DNA of 64,000 nt from DASWJZ01 sp963739005 (GCA_963739005.1 CAVTYQ010000009.1:124001-188000); one strand, 5' to 3'. Shown: positions 53,553 to 61,695, counted from the first letter of the stretch. Notes: a model not told the origin generated them from the letters alone. Program-made: numbers and translations.

Positions 53553-54314
53553 TTATTTCTTTCCGCGCGCCGTCTTGAAGGCCCCTGCCGCGGCTGCGAA
53601 CGCATCACCGACAGCCGAGACGTCGTTGGCGACGACCGCCATCCAATAGCCCTCCGCCATCCGCGCCGCCGCGGCTTCAGGTGACATCGTGAAGGTGCCG
53701 CAGGGCGCGCCGGCCTTGCGGCAAGCGCGAAGGATAGCCGCGCAGGCTTTGGAGTGCTCGGGGCTCCCCGGTTGCGTGTCGAGGGAAAGGGCGAGATCGC
53801 CGGTTCCGATGAAGACGAAGTCCGCGTTCTTCGCCGCCGCAATCGCTGCGGCGTTGGCAAGTCCCGTCTTCGTCTCGATCATCAGCCCGACAACAATGTT
53901 GGCGTGTGCCGAGGCCATGTAGCCCGGCTGGCGGAGTGGCCTGATCCCGCCGCCGGAGCGACGGCCTTTCGGCGGGAAATGGGCCGCCGCCGCGGCATGC
54001 GCGGCCTGCTTTCCGGTCTCCACCAGCGGGACGATGACCCCTTCGGCGCCGGCGTCGAGCGCGCGCCCGATCGCCGCAGCGCTGTCGTCCTCGACGCGGA
54101 CGAGGCAGGGAATATGCGGCGGCACTACCGAGATAGCGGCTTCGAGCGTCGTCCGGTCGAAGAGGCCGTGCTGCATGTCGATGACAACGGCCTCGGCGCC
54201 GACGGCGACCGCCGCCTCGATCATCGAAACGCTGCCGAGCGCGAACCAGAACACGCCGAGCGGCTCGCCCTTGGAAAGGCGCTTCTTGAGCGTCGAAGCG
54301 GCGGGATCGAACAT
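53553..54314 (-). CDS. HpcH/HpaI aldolase family protein
   Basis: 253-residue class II, metal-dependent aldolase of the HpcH/HpaI/citrate-lyase-beta type. Motifs: VVIDMQHGLFD (usually DxEH), GAEGVIVPLVETG, GLMIETKTGLANAAAIAA (metal-binding Glu) and DFVFIGTGDLALSLD. These enzymes cleave 2-oxo-4-hydroxy acids to pyruvate and an aldehyde, or esters related to them; it would suit the lower end of an aromatic route. It follows the luciferase-like gene by 18 bases, with GGAG upstream. Confidence 0.85.
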   Translation of the reverse strand: MFDPAASTLKKRLSKGEPLGVFWFALGSVSMIEAAVAVGAEAVVIDMQHGLFDRTTLEAAISVVPPHIPCLVRVEDDSAAAIGRALDAGAEGVIVPLVETGKQAAHAAAAAHFPPKGRRSGGGIRPLRQPGYMASAHANIVVGLMIETKTGLANAAAIAAAKNADFVFIGTGDLALSLDTQPGSPEHSKACAAILRACRKAGAPCGTFTMSPEAAAARMAEGYWMAVVANDVSAVGDAFAAAAGAFKTARGKK

Positions 54315-54332
54315 GGAAACCAGCTCCAGTCG

Positions 54333-55442
54333 CTATCTGAGCCCCGCCTCGCGCAAGAGGGGGAAGACCCGCGCGATGAAGAACGGCAGCTCGTCGGTGT
54401 AGTTCAGGAAGGAGAGCGCCGCGCCGGACCAGCCCTCTGCCGCGATCTCGGCGATCGTCCCGGCGATCTTCTCCGGCGTTCCGATTAGCGGGTACGTGCC
54501 GGCGCCGCCGGCGAAGCGTTGGCGATATTCGCGATAGGCGCGCTCGTCGTGCGAAGCGGAGAACTGCTTCTTGCCCGCCATGTGATTGTCGACGGCTCCT
54601 TGATCGGCTTCGCGCAGCGCGTAGCGGTCGTAGGCATCCTCCGCCTCTGCCTGCGTCTCGCGGCAGACCACGTGGGCGACCGTATAGGCCCCGACGTCGC
54701 GGCCCGCAGCCTCCGCTCGTGAAGAAATGTCGGCGAGGTGGCGACGACCGTCCTCGATGTCGGTGAAGGTGGAGAACAGGAAATCGCAATGGCGCGAAGC
54801 GAAATCGCGGCCGGGGCCGCCAAAGGCGGCGTTCATGGTGACGGGACGCGGCGGCTGGATGCTTGCCGGCTTCGAAACGACGCCCTTGAGCTTGTAATAA
54901 TCGCCGTCGAAGTCGAAGGGTTCGTCGGAGCCGTAGGCGCGCACGACAATATCGATCCACTCGGCTGCGCGCTCATAAGCGCGCTCGTCCGGCGTCGTGC
55001 CGAACATGGCGAATTCCTTCGGGTTCCAGCCGCAGACGATGTTGAGCCCGGCACGCCCGCCGGAAATGTGATCGACCGTCGCCAGCGCCTTCGCCGCATA
55101 GATCGGGTGGACGAGCGGCACATGCACGGTGGCGAAGATCGCCATCCGCCTGGTGAGCGCGGCGAGGCCCGCGGCCCAGGTGAAGGTCTCGAACGACCAT
55201 TCGCGCGCGTGCGTTTGGCCGCCGAAGCCGGCCCAGCGGGCGATCGGCAGGAAGAAGTCGAACCCGCCCGCATCGGCGATCGTGGCCGCCGCGACATTAT
55301 CCGGCCAAGTCGCCTTCCAGCGCTCGGGGACGGTGGTCAGCGCAAGACCGCCGTCGGCGTTGGTAGAGAACACGCCGAGCTTGAAGCCCTCCGAGCTCCT
55401 TAGGGGGTTCGTCGACGGCTCCGGTTCTTCAGCTGAAGCCAA
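54333..55442 (-). CDS. LLM-class flavin-dependent monooxygenase (RutA/SfnG-like)
   Basis: 369-residue luciferase-like enzyme using reduced flavin and oxygen. Recognisable: FKLGVFSTNADGG, ARWAGFGGQTHARE, ATVHVPLVHPIYAAKALATVDHIS (parts), GRAGLNIVCGWNPKEFAMFG and VTMNAAFGGPGRDFASRHCDF. Nearest families that I recognise are RutA (pyrimidine ring opening) and SfnG (dimethylsulfone). Translation begins at TTG 55442, supported by AGAGGAAG upstream; the frame is open to 55970 but runs antisense through the aminotransferase start. It is divergent from the aminotransferase across the 22-bp palindrome and forms an operon with the aldolase. Confidence 0.85.
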   Translation of the reverse strand: MASAEEPEPSTNPLRSSEGFKLGVFSTNADGGLALTTVPERWKATWPDNVAAATIADAGGFDFFLPIARWAGFGGQTHAREWSFETFTWAAGLAALTRRMAIFATVHVPLVHPIYAAKALATVDHISGGRAGLNIVCGWNPKEFAMFGTTPDERAYERAAEWIDIVVRAYGSDEPFDFDGDYYKLKGVVSKPASIQPPRPVTMNAAFGGPGRDFASRHCDFLFSTFTDIEDGRRHLADISSRAEAAGRDVGAYTVAHVVCRETQAEAEDAYDRYALREADQGAVDNHMAGKKQFSASHDERAYREYRQRFAGGAGTYPLIGTPEKIAGTIAEIAAEGWSGAALSFLNYTDELPFFIARVFPLLREAGLR

Positions 55443-55490
55443 GATGCTTCCTCTCTTCGGACGGCGATTGGCGTTCGGAGGGAAGCGCGA

Positions 55491-56741
55491 ATGCCGAAAT
55501 TCTTCAAGCTTGAAGAATTCGGGCTTTCGTGGAATCTCGCACCGATGCGCCCCATCGATCTCACCGCGCCCCCGACCGCTTTCCGGCACATTCGCCCGCA
55601 GATCATGGATCTGCAGACCGAGAACATCGCCGAGCTGGCGGTTCGCGCCAAATCCATCCCGGACGTCATTACGCTTTGGTACGGCGAAGGCGATCTCGTC
55701 ACGCCGGAATTCATCCGCGAAGCGGCGAAGGCATCGCTCGACGCCGGGCACACTTTCTATGTCCCCGACATGCGCGGCCTGCCGGCGCTGACCGAAGCGC
55801 TCTCCGGGTATCTCAGCAAGCTGCATGGACGAGACATTCCGGTGCTGCGCTCGACGATCACTCCGAGCGGCATGCAGGCCGTCTTCCTGGCGCTCGATCT
55901 CGTCGTCGATGCCGGCACGAACGTCGTCTATGTCGAGCCGCAATGGCCGAATATTCGGCAAGCAATCCAAATCGCCGGCGGCGAGCCGCGGGTCGTCGCG
56001 CTCGATTTCGATAACGGCGACTGGCGGCTCGACCTCGAAAAGCTCTTCGCCGCCTGCGACGCGCGCACGCGGGCGATCATGTTTTCGACGCCCTCCAATC
56101 CGCTCGGCTGGACGGCGAGCCGCGACGAGTTACAGGCGCTCATCGATTTCAGCCGCCGCACCGGCATCTGGATCATCAGCGATGAGCTCTACAACCGGCT
56201 CGCCTTCGACGCCGAGGCGGCGCCATCGGTGCTGCAGCTCGCCGAGTCGGAGGATCTGGTGCTCAGCGTCAACGGCTTCTCCAAGGCCTGGGCGATGACC
56301 GGCTGGCGGATCGGCTGGCTGACGCATCCGCCTTCCGTTGCGAAGTCGCTCGGCGCCATGACGCAATACGTGAACAGCGGCACTGCGGCCTTCATTCAGG
56401 CGGGCGCTCGCGCGGCAATCGTCGATGGCGAGCCGTTCGTGAAAGAGGTGCGGGAGCGTTGCCGGGCCGGCGTCGACGCCGCCTATGCGGCGCTTTCAGG
56501 CCACAACAACATCGTGCTGCCGACAAAGCCCAAAGCCGGCATGTACGTGATGTTGGCGCTCGCCGGCGGGGCGGATTCGACGCAGGCCTGCACCCGCATT
56601 CTCGAAGAGGCGCATGTCGGGCTCGCCCCCGGCTGGCTGTTCGGCCAGGCATCGAAGAGCTTCATGCGCATGTGCATCTGCCGCGAGACGGCGGATATCG
56701 CGGAAGCCTGCCGCCGCATCGCGACTGCGCTCTGCGGCTGA
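55491..56741 (+). CDS. Class I/II pyridoxal-phosphate aminotransferase
   Basis: 416 residues of aspartate-aminotransferase fold. PLP lysine in VNGFSKAWAMTGWRIGW; the SNPxG-type block is STPSNPLGWTAS, and the phosphate-binding YVEPQWPN and IWIISDELYNRLAFD blocks are present. It would deaminate an amino acid, perhaps an aromatic one, to a 2-oxoacid that could feed the ferredoxin oxidoreductase. GGAGGG eight bases before ATG 55491 supports this start, but a perfect 22-bp palindrome then falls in codons 3-10; ATG 55545 (398 residues) would leave the palindrome upstream. The 3' end lies nine bases from the convergent class V gene. Confidence 0.85.
   Translation: MPKFFKLEEFGLSWNLAPMRPIDLTAPPTAFRHIRPQIMDLQTENIAELAVRAKSIPDVITLWYGEGDLVTPEFIREAAKASLDAGHTFYVPDMRGLPALTEALSGYLSKLHGRDIPVLRSTITPSGMQAVFLALDLVVDAGTNVVYVEPQWPNIRQAIQIAGGEPRVVALDFDNGDWRLDLEKLFAACDARTRAIMFSTPSNPLGWTASRDELQALIDFSRRTGIWIISDELYNRLAFDAEAAPSVLQLAESEDLVLSVNGFSKAWAMTGWRIGWLTHPPSVAKSLGAMTQYVNSGTAAFIQAGARAAIVDGEPFVKEVRERCRAGVDAAYAALSGHNNIVLPTKPKAGMYVMLALAGGADSTQACTRILEEAHVGLAPGWLFGQASKSFMRMCICRETADIAEACRRIATALCG
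55498..55519. promoter_or_regulatory. Perfect 22-bp palindrome in a divergent control region
   Basis: Arms of 11 bases (left arm AATTCTTCAAG) around the same AAGCTT centre as the other island operators. It lies 56 bases upstream of the luciferase-like gene and at the beginning of the aminotransferase frame, so it likely controls both. Confidence 0.6.
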
Positions 56742-56750
56742 TCTCAGGCC

Positions 56751-58040
56751 TTACCGACCGACGATCTTCTCAAGCTCCGCGCCGAAACGGGCGACTTCAT
56801 CCAGCGTGTTGTAGTGGACGAGCGAGACCCGGATGCACCCGGTCTCCATTGCCAGGTTCAGCCGCTTCATCAGCCGTGGCGCGTACATGTGGCCGTCGCG
56901 AATGCCGATGCCGACGGCGTCCATCGCGTCCGCGATCGCCTGCGGCGTGTGGCCCGGAATGTTGAAGCAGATGGTAGGGACGCGCCCGTCGAGCCGGTCC
57001 TCATCGCTGATACCGTAGATCACGGCGCCGTTCGCCTTCAGGACCTTGATCATTGCTCCCGCGAGGACCTGCTCGTAGCCACGGATCGCATGCATCGCCG
57101 CCGTGAGGTCCTGCCGGCGCGAATTGCTCGTGCCGGGCGCGACCATCTGCCCGAGGCTTTCGAGATAGCGAACCGCGGCGCTCATGCCGGCGACGTTCTC
57201 GTAGACGAAGGTGCCGGCTTCGATCTTGTAAGGCGGCTCGTCGGGGATGAAGTCCTCGCGGAAGGTCGGCAGCCGCTTCAGCGCGTCATATTTCCCCCAG
57301 AGAAAGCCCATGTGCGGCGCGAACGTCTTGTAGCCGGAGCAGACGAGGTAGTCGCAACCCCAGGCCTGCACGTCGATCAGGCCATGCGGTCCGTAATGCA
57401 CGCAGTCGATGAAGACTTCGGCGCCCGCGGCGTGCGCAAGCTTCGCGGCTGCCGCCACGTCGACGATCGAGCCGATCGAATGCGCGGTCTTCGTGAAGGC
57501 GACGATCCGGGTCCGGTCCGAGAGCAGGGGGTTCAGATCCTCGGCGTGGAGCGTCCCGTCGTCGCGCATCCGCCACCATAGGAACTTCGCGCCGACCTTC
57601 TCCAGCTGAAGCCACGTCGCGATGTTGGCGTCGTGGTCCATGTCGGTCACGACGATCTCGTTCCGCTCGCCGAGCGTCTGGCCGATTGCAAGGCTCACCA
57701 TGCGGATGAACGAGGTCGCGTTCAGGCCGAAGCAGACTTCCACCGGGTCGGCGGCGTTGATCAGGACCGCAACGCTCTCGCGTGCGTCCGCGATCGCCTG
57801 ATCGACCAAGCGGCTCTTTCCGTAGCGCCCGCCGCGCTGGACGTTGTGGTCGAGGAGATGGTGGGTGACCGCATCGAGCACGCTTTGCGGGATCTGCGCT
57901 CCGGCGGCGTTATCGAAGAAGATGAAGGACCCGGCGCGATCGGGTTGCAGCGCCGGGAACTGGGCGCGCGCTTCGCCGATCGGAAATGCCGGCGTCTCGA
58001 TCGCTTTCGCCTTGGCCGGCGTCACGGTCTGTGGGCTCAT
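56751..58040 (-). CDS. Class V aminotransferase, cysteine-desulfurase-like (VC1184 type)
   Basis: 429 residues of PLP fold type I. The N-terminus (ARAQFPALQPDRAGSFIFFDNAAGAQIP, quoted as QFPAL and FFDNAAGAQIPQSVLDAV) matches the 'cysteine desulfurase-like' VC1184 family; the PLP lysine is in CSGYKTFAPHMG and the preceding Asp/His in VFIDCVHYGPHG. Activity is unclear: cysteine desulfurase, kynureninase-like or amine lyase activities all occur in class V. The start at ATG 58040 has AGGAC upstream; the longer frame crosses the palindrome. It is divergent from the amino-acid-binding protein and shares the operator at 58106. Confidence 0.8.
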   Translation of the reverse strand: MSPQTVTPAKAKAIETPAFPIGEARAQFPALQPDRAGSFIFFDNAAGAQIPQSVLDAVTHHLLDHNVQRGGRYGKSRLVDQAIADARESVAVLINAADPVEVCFGLNATSFIRMVSLAIGQTLGERNEIVVTDMDHDANIATWLQLEKVGAKFLWWRMRDDGTLHAEDLNPLLSDRTRIVAFTKTAHSIGSIVDVAAAAKLAHAAGAEVFIDCVHYGPHGLIDVQAWGCDYLVCSGYKTFAPHMGFLWGKYDALKRLPTFREDFIPDEPPYKIEAGTFVYENVAGMSAAVRYLESLGQMVAPGTSNSRRQDLTAAMHAIRGYEQVLAGAMIKVLKANGAVIYGISDEDRLDGRVPTICFNIPGHTPQAIADAMDAVGIGIRDGHMYAPRLMKRLNLAMETGCIRVSLVHYNTLDEVARFGAELEKIVGR

Positions 58041-58105
58041 CGGTGTGGGTCCTGATCGGTTTTCAGGTCGCGACTGTCGGCGGTTGTTGCGCCCCGGGGG
58101 GAGAA

Positions 58106-58121
58106 ATTTCAAGCTTGAAAT
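58106..58121. promoter_or_regulatory. Perfect 16-bp palindromic operator ATTTCAAGCTTGAAAT
   Basis: The best copy of the island palindrome, placed midway between the divergent class V gene (66 bases away) and amino-acid-binding-protein gene (69 bases away). The symmetry and length fit MarR-type sites. Confidence 0.65.
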
Positions 58122-58189
58122 GAAGTGCCGTTCGGTGGGAAGCTGACCCAAAGCTTGCTGCCATCCGCCGGAAAACAGGGAGAAGGGGA

Positions 58190-58990
58190 ATGAAAGCGAA
58201 ATTCGTTGCACTGGCCTTTGTCGCCGCGTCGGCAATCGTCGGGCTGGCGCCCACTGCGCCCGTCTATGCCGAGACGCTCGAAGTCGGCGCCTACCCCGCC
58301 AATCCGCCTTGGGAGAACAAGAAGGAGGACGGCTCGTTCGAGGGCTTCGAGGTCGACCTCGTGAATGAGATCGGCAAGCGCATCGGCGCCGACATGCACA
58401 TCCAGGATCTCGGCTTCCAGGCGCTCTTCGCGGCGACGAGCTCCGGCCGCATCGACATGGCGATCTCGTCGATCACCATCACCAACGAGCGGCTGCAGAG
58501 CCAGTCCTTCACCCAGGGCTACTACGACAGCGACATGGCGCTCGCCACCGCGATGGATTCCGGCGTGAGCAGTCTCGCCGACATGAAGGGCAAACCGGTC
58601 GGTGTTCTCTCCACTTCGACCGGCGAGACGTGGGCCAAGGACAACATGGAGAAGTACGGGTTCACCGAAGTGAAGGGCTACAACGCCCAGCAGGACCTCC
58701 TGCTCGACACGCAGGCCGGGCGCGTCGGCGGCGCGGTCAGCGACATCGCCGGCCTCCAGTTCGCCTTCATGCAGATGCCGAAAATGCACGTCGTCGAGCG
58801 CATCAAGACGAACGACAAGTACGGCATCATGATGAAGAAGGATTCGCCTAACCTGCAGCGTGTCAACGACGCCATCACCGCCATGAAGCAGGACGGCACG
58901 CTCGCCGCGATCCACAAGAAATGGCTCGGCGCCGACGCTGATCCGAATACGTCCACCGTCATGGTGCTCGACCTTCCGATGGCGCAATAA
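58190..58990 (+). CDS. Amino-acid ABC transporter substrate-binding protein (family 3)
   Basis: 266 residues. Signal peptide ending VYA (about residue 26), then the family 3 pattern: VGAYPANPPWENKKEDGSFEGFEVDLVNEI (parts: PPWENK, EGFEVDLVNEIGKRIG), AISSITITNERLQSQSFTQGYY and GVLSTSTGETWAKDN. Such proteins bind polar, basic or aromatic amino acids and feed His/Gln-type permeases. GGGAGAAGGGG precedes the ATG. A terminator and a REP-like element separate it from the cognate permease gene. Confidence 0.88.
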   Translation: MKAKFVALAFVAASAIVGLAPTAPVYAETLEVGAYPANPPWENKKEDGSFEGFEVDLVNEIGKRIGADMHIQDLGFQALFAATSSGRIDMAISSITITNERLQSQSFTQGYYDSDMALATAMDSGVSSLADMKGKPVGVLSTSTGETWAKDNMEKYGFTEVKGYNAQQDLLLDTQAGRVGGAVSDIAGLQFAFMQMPKMHVVERIKTNDKYGIMMKKDSPNLQRVNDAITAMKQDGTLAAIHKKWLGADADPNTSTVMVLDLPMAQ

Positions 58991-59008
58991 GCCGCCGATC
59001 CGGGTTTC

Positions 59009-59043
59009 GAAAGGGAGCAACGGCCGCCGCCGTTGCTCCCTTT
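59009..59043 (+). terminator. Intrinsic terminator after the amino-acid-binding protein
   Basis: A 14-bp perfect stem (AAAGGGAGCAACGG/CCGTTGCTCCCTTT) with a CCGCCG loop, running into TTTT. It is 18 bases after the stop. It would limit transcription of the permease relative to the binding protein. Confidence 0.8.
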
Positions 59044-59073
59044 TCCATGATGATGGCATTGTTCTTTCCCGGG

Positions 59074-59118
59074 GCATGATCTTTCCCGAAAACCGGGAGC
59101 TACTTTTCGGGATCATGC
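59074..59118. repeat. Rhizobial REP-type palindrome
   Basis: GCATGATC...CCCGAAAA is mirrored as TTTTCGGG-ATCATGC across a central 15-base piece. The sequence is of the type scattered many times in intergenic DNA of rhizobial genomes. It lies between the terminator and the permease gene. Confidence 0.75.
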
Positions 59119-59178
59119 TTCGGCGGGCGGGGAGGGCGCCGCCCGCTTTGCCGGGGGCCCATTTTTTCGGGGGAAGTC

Positions 59179-59841
59179 GTGCAGGATCTGATCGACACTT
59201 TCCTGAACGGCCACGTGATGGTGCGGGCCTTGCCCATGCTCGGGCGCGGCCTCGTCAACACCGTCGAATTGGCGATCGTTGCGATCCTGATCGGGACGGT
59301 TGCTGGCGTCCTGATCTGCATCGGCCGGCTCTACGGGCCCAAGCCCGTGCGCTTCCTCGCCACCGGCTTCATCGACATCTTCCGCGCCTTGCCGGTCCTG
59401 GTCGTCCTTATCGTCATCTACTACGCGCTTCCCTTCGTCGGGATCAGGCTCGACTCCTTCACCTCCGCCACGCTCGCGCTATCGATCGTGCTCGCGGCGT
59501 TCACGGCGGAAGTCTTTCGCGCCGGGATCATCAGCATCCCGCTCGGCCAGTTCGAGGCGGCACGAACGCTCGGTCTGCCGTTCTGGGTGACGCTAGTGAA
59601 GGTCATCGTCCCGCAGGCGATCCGCATCGCCACGCCGCCGCAGACCAGTAACTGCATTTCCATCGTCAAGGACACGTCGCTTGCGTCCTTCGTCGCCCTG
59701 CCCGACCTCTTGAAGCAGGCGACGGACGCGCAGGCGATGATGGCGAACCCCAGTCCGCTCATCGCGGCGGCCGGGGTCTACCTGATCATCCTCTGGCCGA
59801 TGGTGCGGCTCGTTGCTTACCTGGAGAAGCGGAACGCTTAG
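59179..59841 (+). CDS. Amino-acid ABC transporter permease (HisM/GlnP type)
   Basis: 220 residues with five membrane helices. The family motifs are RGLVNTVELAIVAILIG near the N-terminus, DIFRALPVLVVLIVIYYALP, and the EAA loop FEAARTLGLPFWVTLVKVIVPQA. GTG start with GGGGGAAG upstream. Its substrate-binding protein is 188 bases upstream; no ATPase gene or second permease follows, and the decayed region begins at once, so the importer may have lost its ATPase gene or borrow one. Confidence 0.88.
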   Translation: MQDLIDTFLNGHVMVRALPMLGRGLVNTVELAIVAILIGTVAGVLICIGRLYGPKPVRFLATGFIDIFRALPVLVVLIVIYYALPFVGIRLDSFTSATLALSIVLAAFTAEVFRAGIISIPLGQFEAARTLGLPFWVTLVKVIVPQAIRIATPPQTSNCISIVKDTSLASFVALPDLLKQATDAQAMMANPSPLIAAAGVYLIILWPMVRLVAYLEKRNA

Positions 59842-60277
59842 CGCCGGCGCTCTGGGGAGCGCAGCTCGCAAAGCGGAGACAGAAGGCAAGGTGCCCAGCG
59901 ACGGCTCGCCGGCTTCAGCCTATTCTGACGACGAAGGGGTCAGAGCTTTCGGCCCTAACCCTTTGCTGAAATTGGCTCCCCGGGCCGGAGTGGCCTAACC
60001 GAACAGGTTCAAAAGCTTATATGAAGGTGGGACACTCAACCTTCCCAGGGGTTCACTAGGTTTTCTGGAATAAGTGTCCCACCGAACGTCGGCTTCCAGC
60101 ATGCACAGAATTACAACAAGTTAATCCAAGTAAAATAGTCTTTGACAACTGGCACTCAGCTTGTGGAATCCGCGCTTTACGCATACCCTGCTGTAGAAAT
60201 GCCCTCTCCGATGCTCGGTCGGAGAGGGCTGAATTTCGGGCAACCACGCCCTCATCACCGAACTACGGAGCGATCCA
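59842..60277. other. Non-coding boundary region between the catabolic island and decayed DNA
   Basis: No convincing gene. It contains an inverted repeat GGTGGGACACT (60026-60036) / AGTGTCCCACC (60073-60083) separated by 36 bases, and a strong hairpin at 60201-60229. Base composition falls from GC-rich to mixed around 60000. I find no tRNA or integrase that would mark an attachment site. Confidence 0.5.
60201..60229. terminator. Strong hairpin before the ORF at 60278
   Basis: Perfect 11-bp stem GCCCTCTCCGA/TCGGAGAGGGC with a seven-base loop, followed by TGAATTTC, not a true T-run. It could be a terminator or a leader structure of the next small frame. Confidence 0.45.
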
Positions 60278-60670
60278 ATGACTGTCATTGATTCTAAGCG
60301 CGCCGATTCGTCGGCGCAAGTCGTAGCGGCGCACGGTCGCCGCGTCTTCCCGATACCGAACTACGATGCCACGATTTGCGGGCTTGTTGGCTATGGCGCC
60401 GTCGACGGCCTCGCTCACTTTCTGCGATGGGTCGCGTGGCCGTGGCGTGTGCGGCGGCATGCTCGCCGTTCCGACTCGCGCCGGCGCCGCAGTCCGCACA
60501 ATCCAGCAATGGGCTTTGATATGGAGGTGGAGTCAGCAGGACTGGATCCCTCGGATAATATTCCTGCACGGAGGTCGCCCAAAATTCTCACAATCCGGGA
60601 CTCAGCGCCGCCCCCGGCAACGCGATCAGGAGGAAGGACCCGTAGCGACACCCTCTCAAACAATCATTGA
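60278..60670 (+). CDS. Doubtful small ORF, possibly frameshifted
   Basis: 130 codons beginning MTVIDSKRADSSAQVVAAHG, with GGAG eight bases upstream. The first 45 residues look protein-like, but from about 60415 the frame becomes Arg-rich and a neighbouring frame (VPTRAGAAVRTIQQW ... WIPRII) looks more like protein, reminiscent of small phage-type DNA-binding proteins. A frameshifted remnant is as likely as a working gene. No family assigned. Confidence 0.25.
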   Translation: MTVIDSKRADSSAQVVAAHGRRVFPIPNYDATICGLVGYGAVDGLAHFLRWVAWPWRVRRHARRSDSRRRRSPHNPAMGFDMEVESAGLDPSDNIPARRSPKILTIRDSAPPPATRSGGRTRSDTLSNNH

Positions 60671-60936
60671 GCGGCTCGCGTCTACGTCGACGCTTCAAAC
60701 AATCGATCACGAGACGATCGTATTACGGTATGATAGTCAGGCAAGCAGACAATCATTCAATGATACACGTTGCCCTAGCTGTGGCGTGCCACCACCCCGC
60801 CCTCACCACCACGCCACTACATAGGACTCTATTCCCGATATTGTATTTCGCGGACCCAAGCCATATATCGGCGGGCGGGTTGGCCGTGACCTCCGTTGTG
60901 ATGCGGGATAATCCACATCTCGATTTCGAGGATGTT

Positions 60937-61482
60937 ATGGAATTCCGATTGACTTACGAAGGGCCGCTACTCTCCAGTCAGGACCGGCATGGAAAGCGGG
61001 AGATAGCAAACGCCAATCATAAGCATTGCATTCGGAAGAACTTTCATCCGCAACTCAAACGACTATGGACCCTTGTCAGCCATTTCAAAGATTGGAAGGT
61101 CGATAGTGGAGCGTCCTTGCTGGAAGATCTTTCGGCTAACTATCCGTTAGGGCCTTATCGTTTTGTTCCACTTGTGACAGAGCGTTTCACTTTGGTTTGC
61201 AGCCTGAATATTCTGATGCTCCGTGGCGGCGGCAGGGGCGGCGCAGCGGCACACGGCGACATCGACAACAGATTCAAAACGTTATTAGACGCGTTGAAAC
61301 GTCCGACGCAGATGGACCAATTAGGCGACAAATATCAAAAGCCAAGTGCTGGTGAAGACCCATTCTTTGTTCTCTTAGAAGACGACAAACTCGTAGATCG
61401 GTTGACGGTCGAAGCCGACGCCCTTCTTGAGCCAACAGGAAAGGCTCCTGAGGATTGTGTTCAAGAGTTGTTATCAGCGTGA
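60937..61482 (+). CDS. RusA-like hypothetical protein
   Basis: 181 residues. The N-terminal MEFRLTYEGPL and KHCIRKNFHPQLKRLW are followed by HGDIDNRFKTLLDALKRP and DPFFVLLEDDKLVDRLTVE. The spaced acidic residues of DIDNR...LLDAL and LEDD recall RusA Holliday-junction resolvases (DxDN...K..LDAL, later D), so a nuclease fold is plausible but not proven. GAGG five bases before ATG 60937 supports this start; the frame itself is open from 60667. Composition is clearly less GC-rich than the catabolic island, so it is probably transferred or prophage-derived. Confidence 0.6.
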   Translation: MEFRLTYEGPLLSSQDRHGKREIANANHKHCIRKNFHPQLKRLWTLVSHFKDWKVDSGASLLEDLSANYPLGPYRFVPLVTERFTLVCSLNILMLRGGGRGGAAAHGDIDNRFKTLLDALKRPTQMDQLGDKYQKPSAGEDPFFVLLEDDKLVDRLTVEADALLEPTGKAPEDCVQELLSA

Positions 61483-61521
61483 AGATCAGGCCAATTGGAG
61501 GAACTCTCGAAGGGCTTATGT

Positions 61522-61695
61522 TTATTTGAAGCGGCGTGGCGGAACGATTTTCCTTAGCGCCACTTCAAATTCCCTACCAGTCTCATCCACGCCGATTTCC
61601 CGCGCGGCCGCTATGAACTGCTTGGATTGTTCTTCCTTCGTCATCTTCTTGGAAGCGCGCTTTACAGGATGATCTTTCTTGGCCTTATTTGTCAT
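61522..61695 (-). CDS. Small basic hypothetical protein (57 residues)
   Basis: Lys-rich N-terminus (MTNKAKKDHPVKRASKKM), then KEEQSKQFIAAAREIGVDET and FEVALRKIVPPRRFK. I recall similar short proteins with '..FIxxARExGxDExGxxFExAxKKIVPP' in rhizobial accessory regions, function unknown. A GGGAG lies 12 bases upstream, rather far. The open frame to 61818 is Cys/Arg-rich and discarded. Confidence 0.55.
   Translation of the reverse strand: MTNKAKKDHPVKRASKKMTKEEQSKQFIAAAREIGVDETGREFEVALRKIVPPRRFK

Noticed and set aside
59961..60000. A stretch (GGCTCCCCGGGCCGGAG...) that recalls the end of a tRNA gene
   Set aside because: No cloverleaf could be formed around it by eye, and no anticodon arm is visible.
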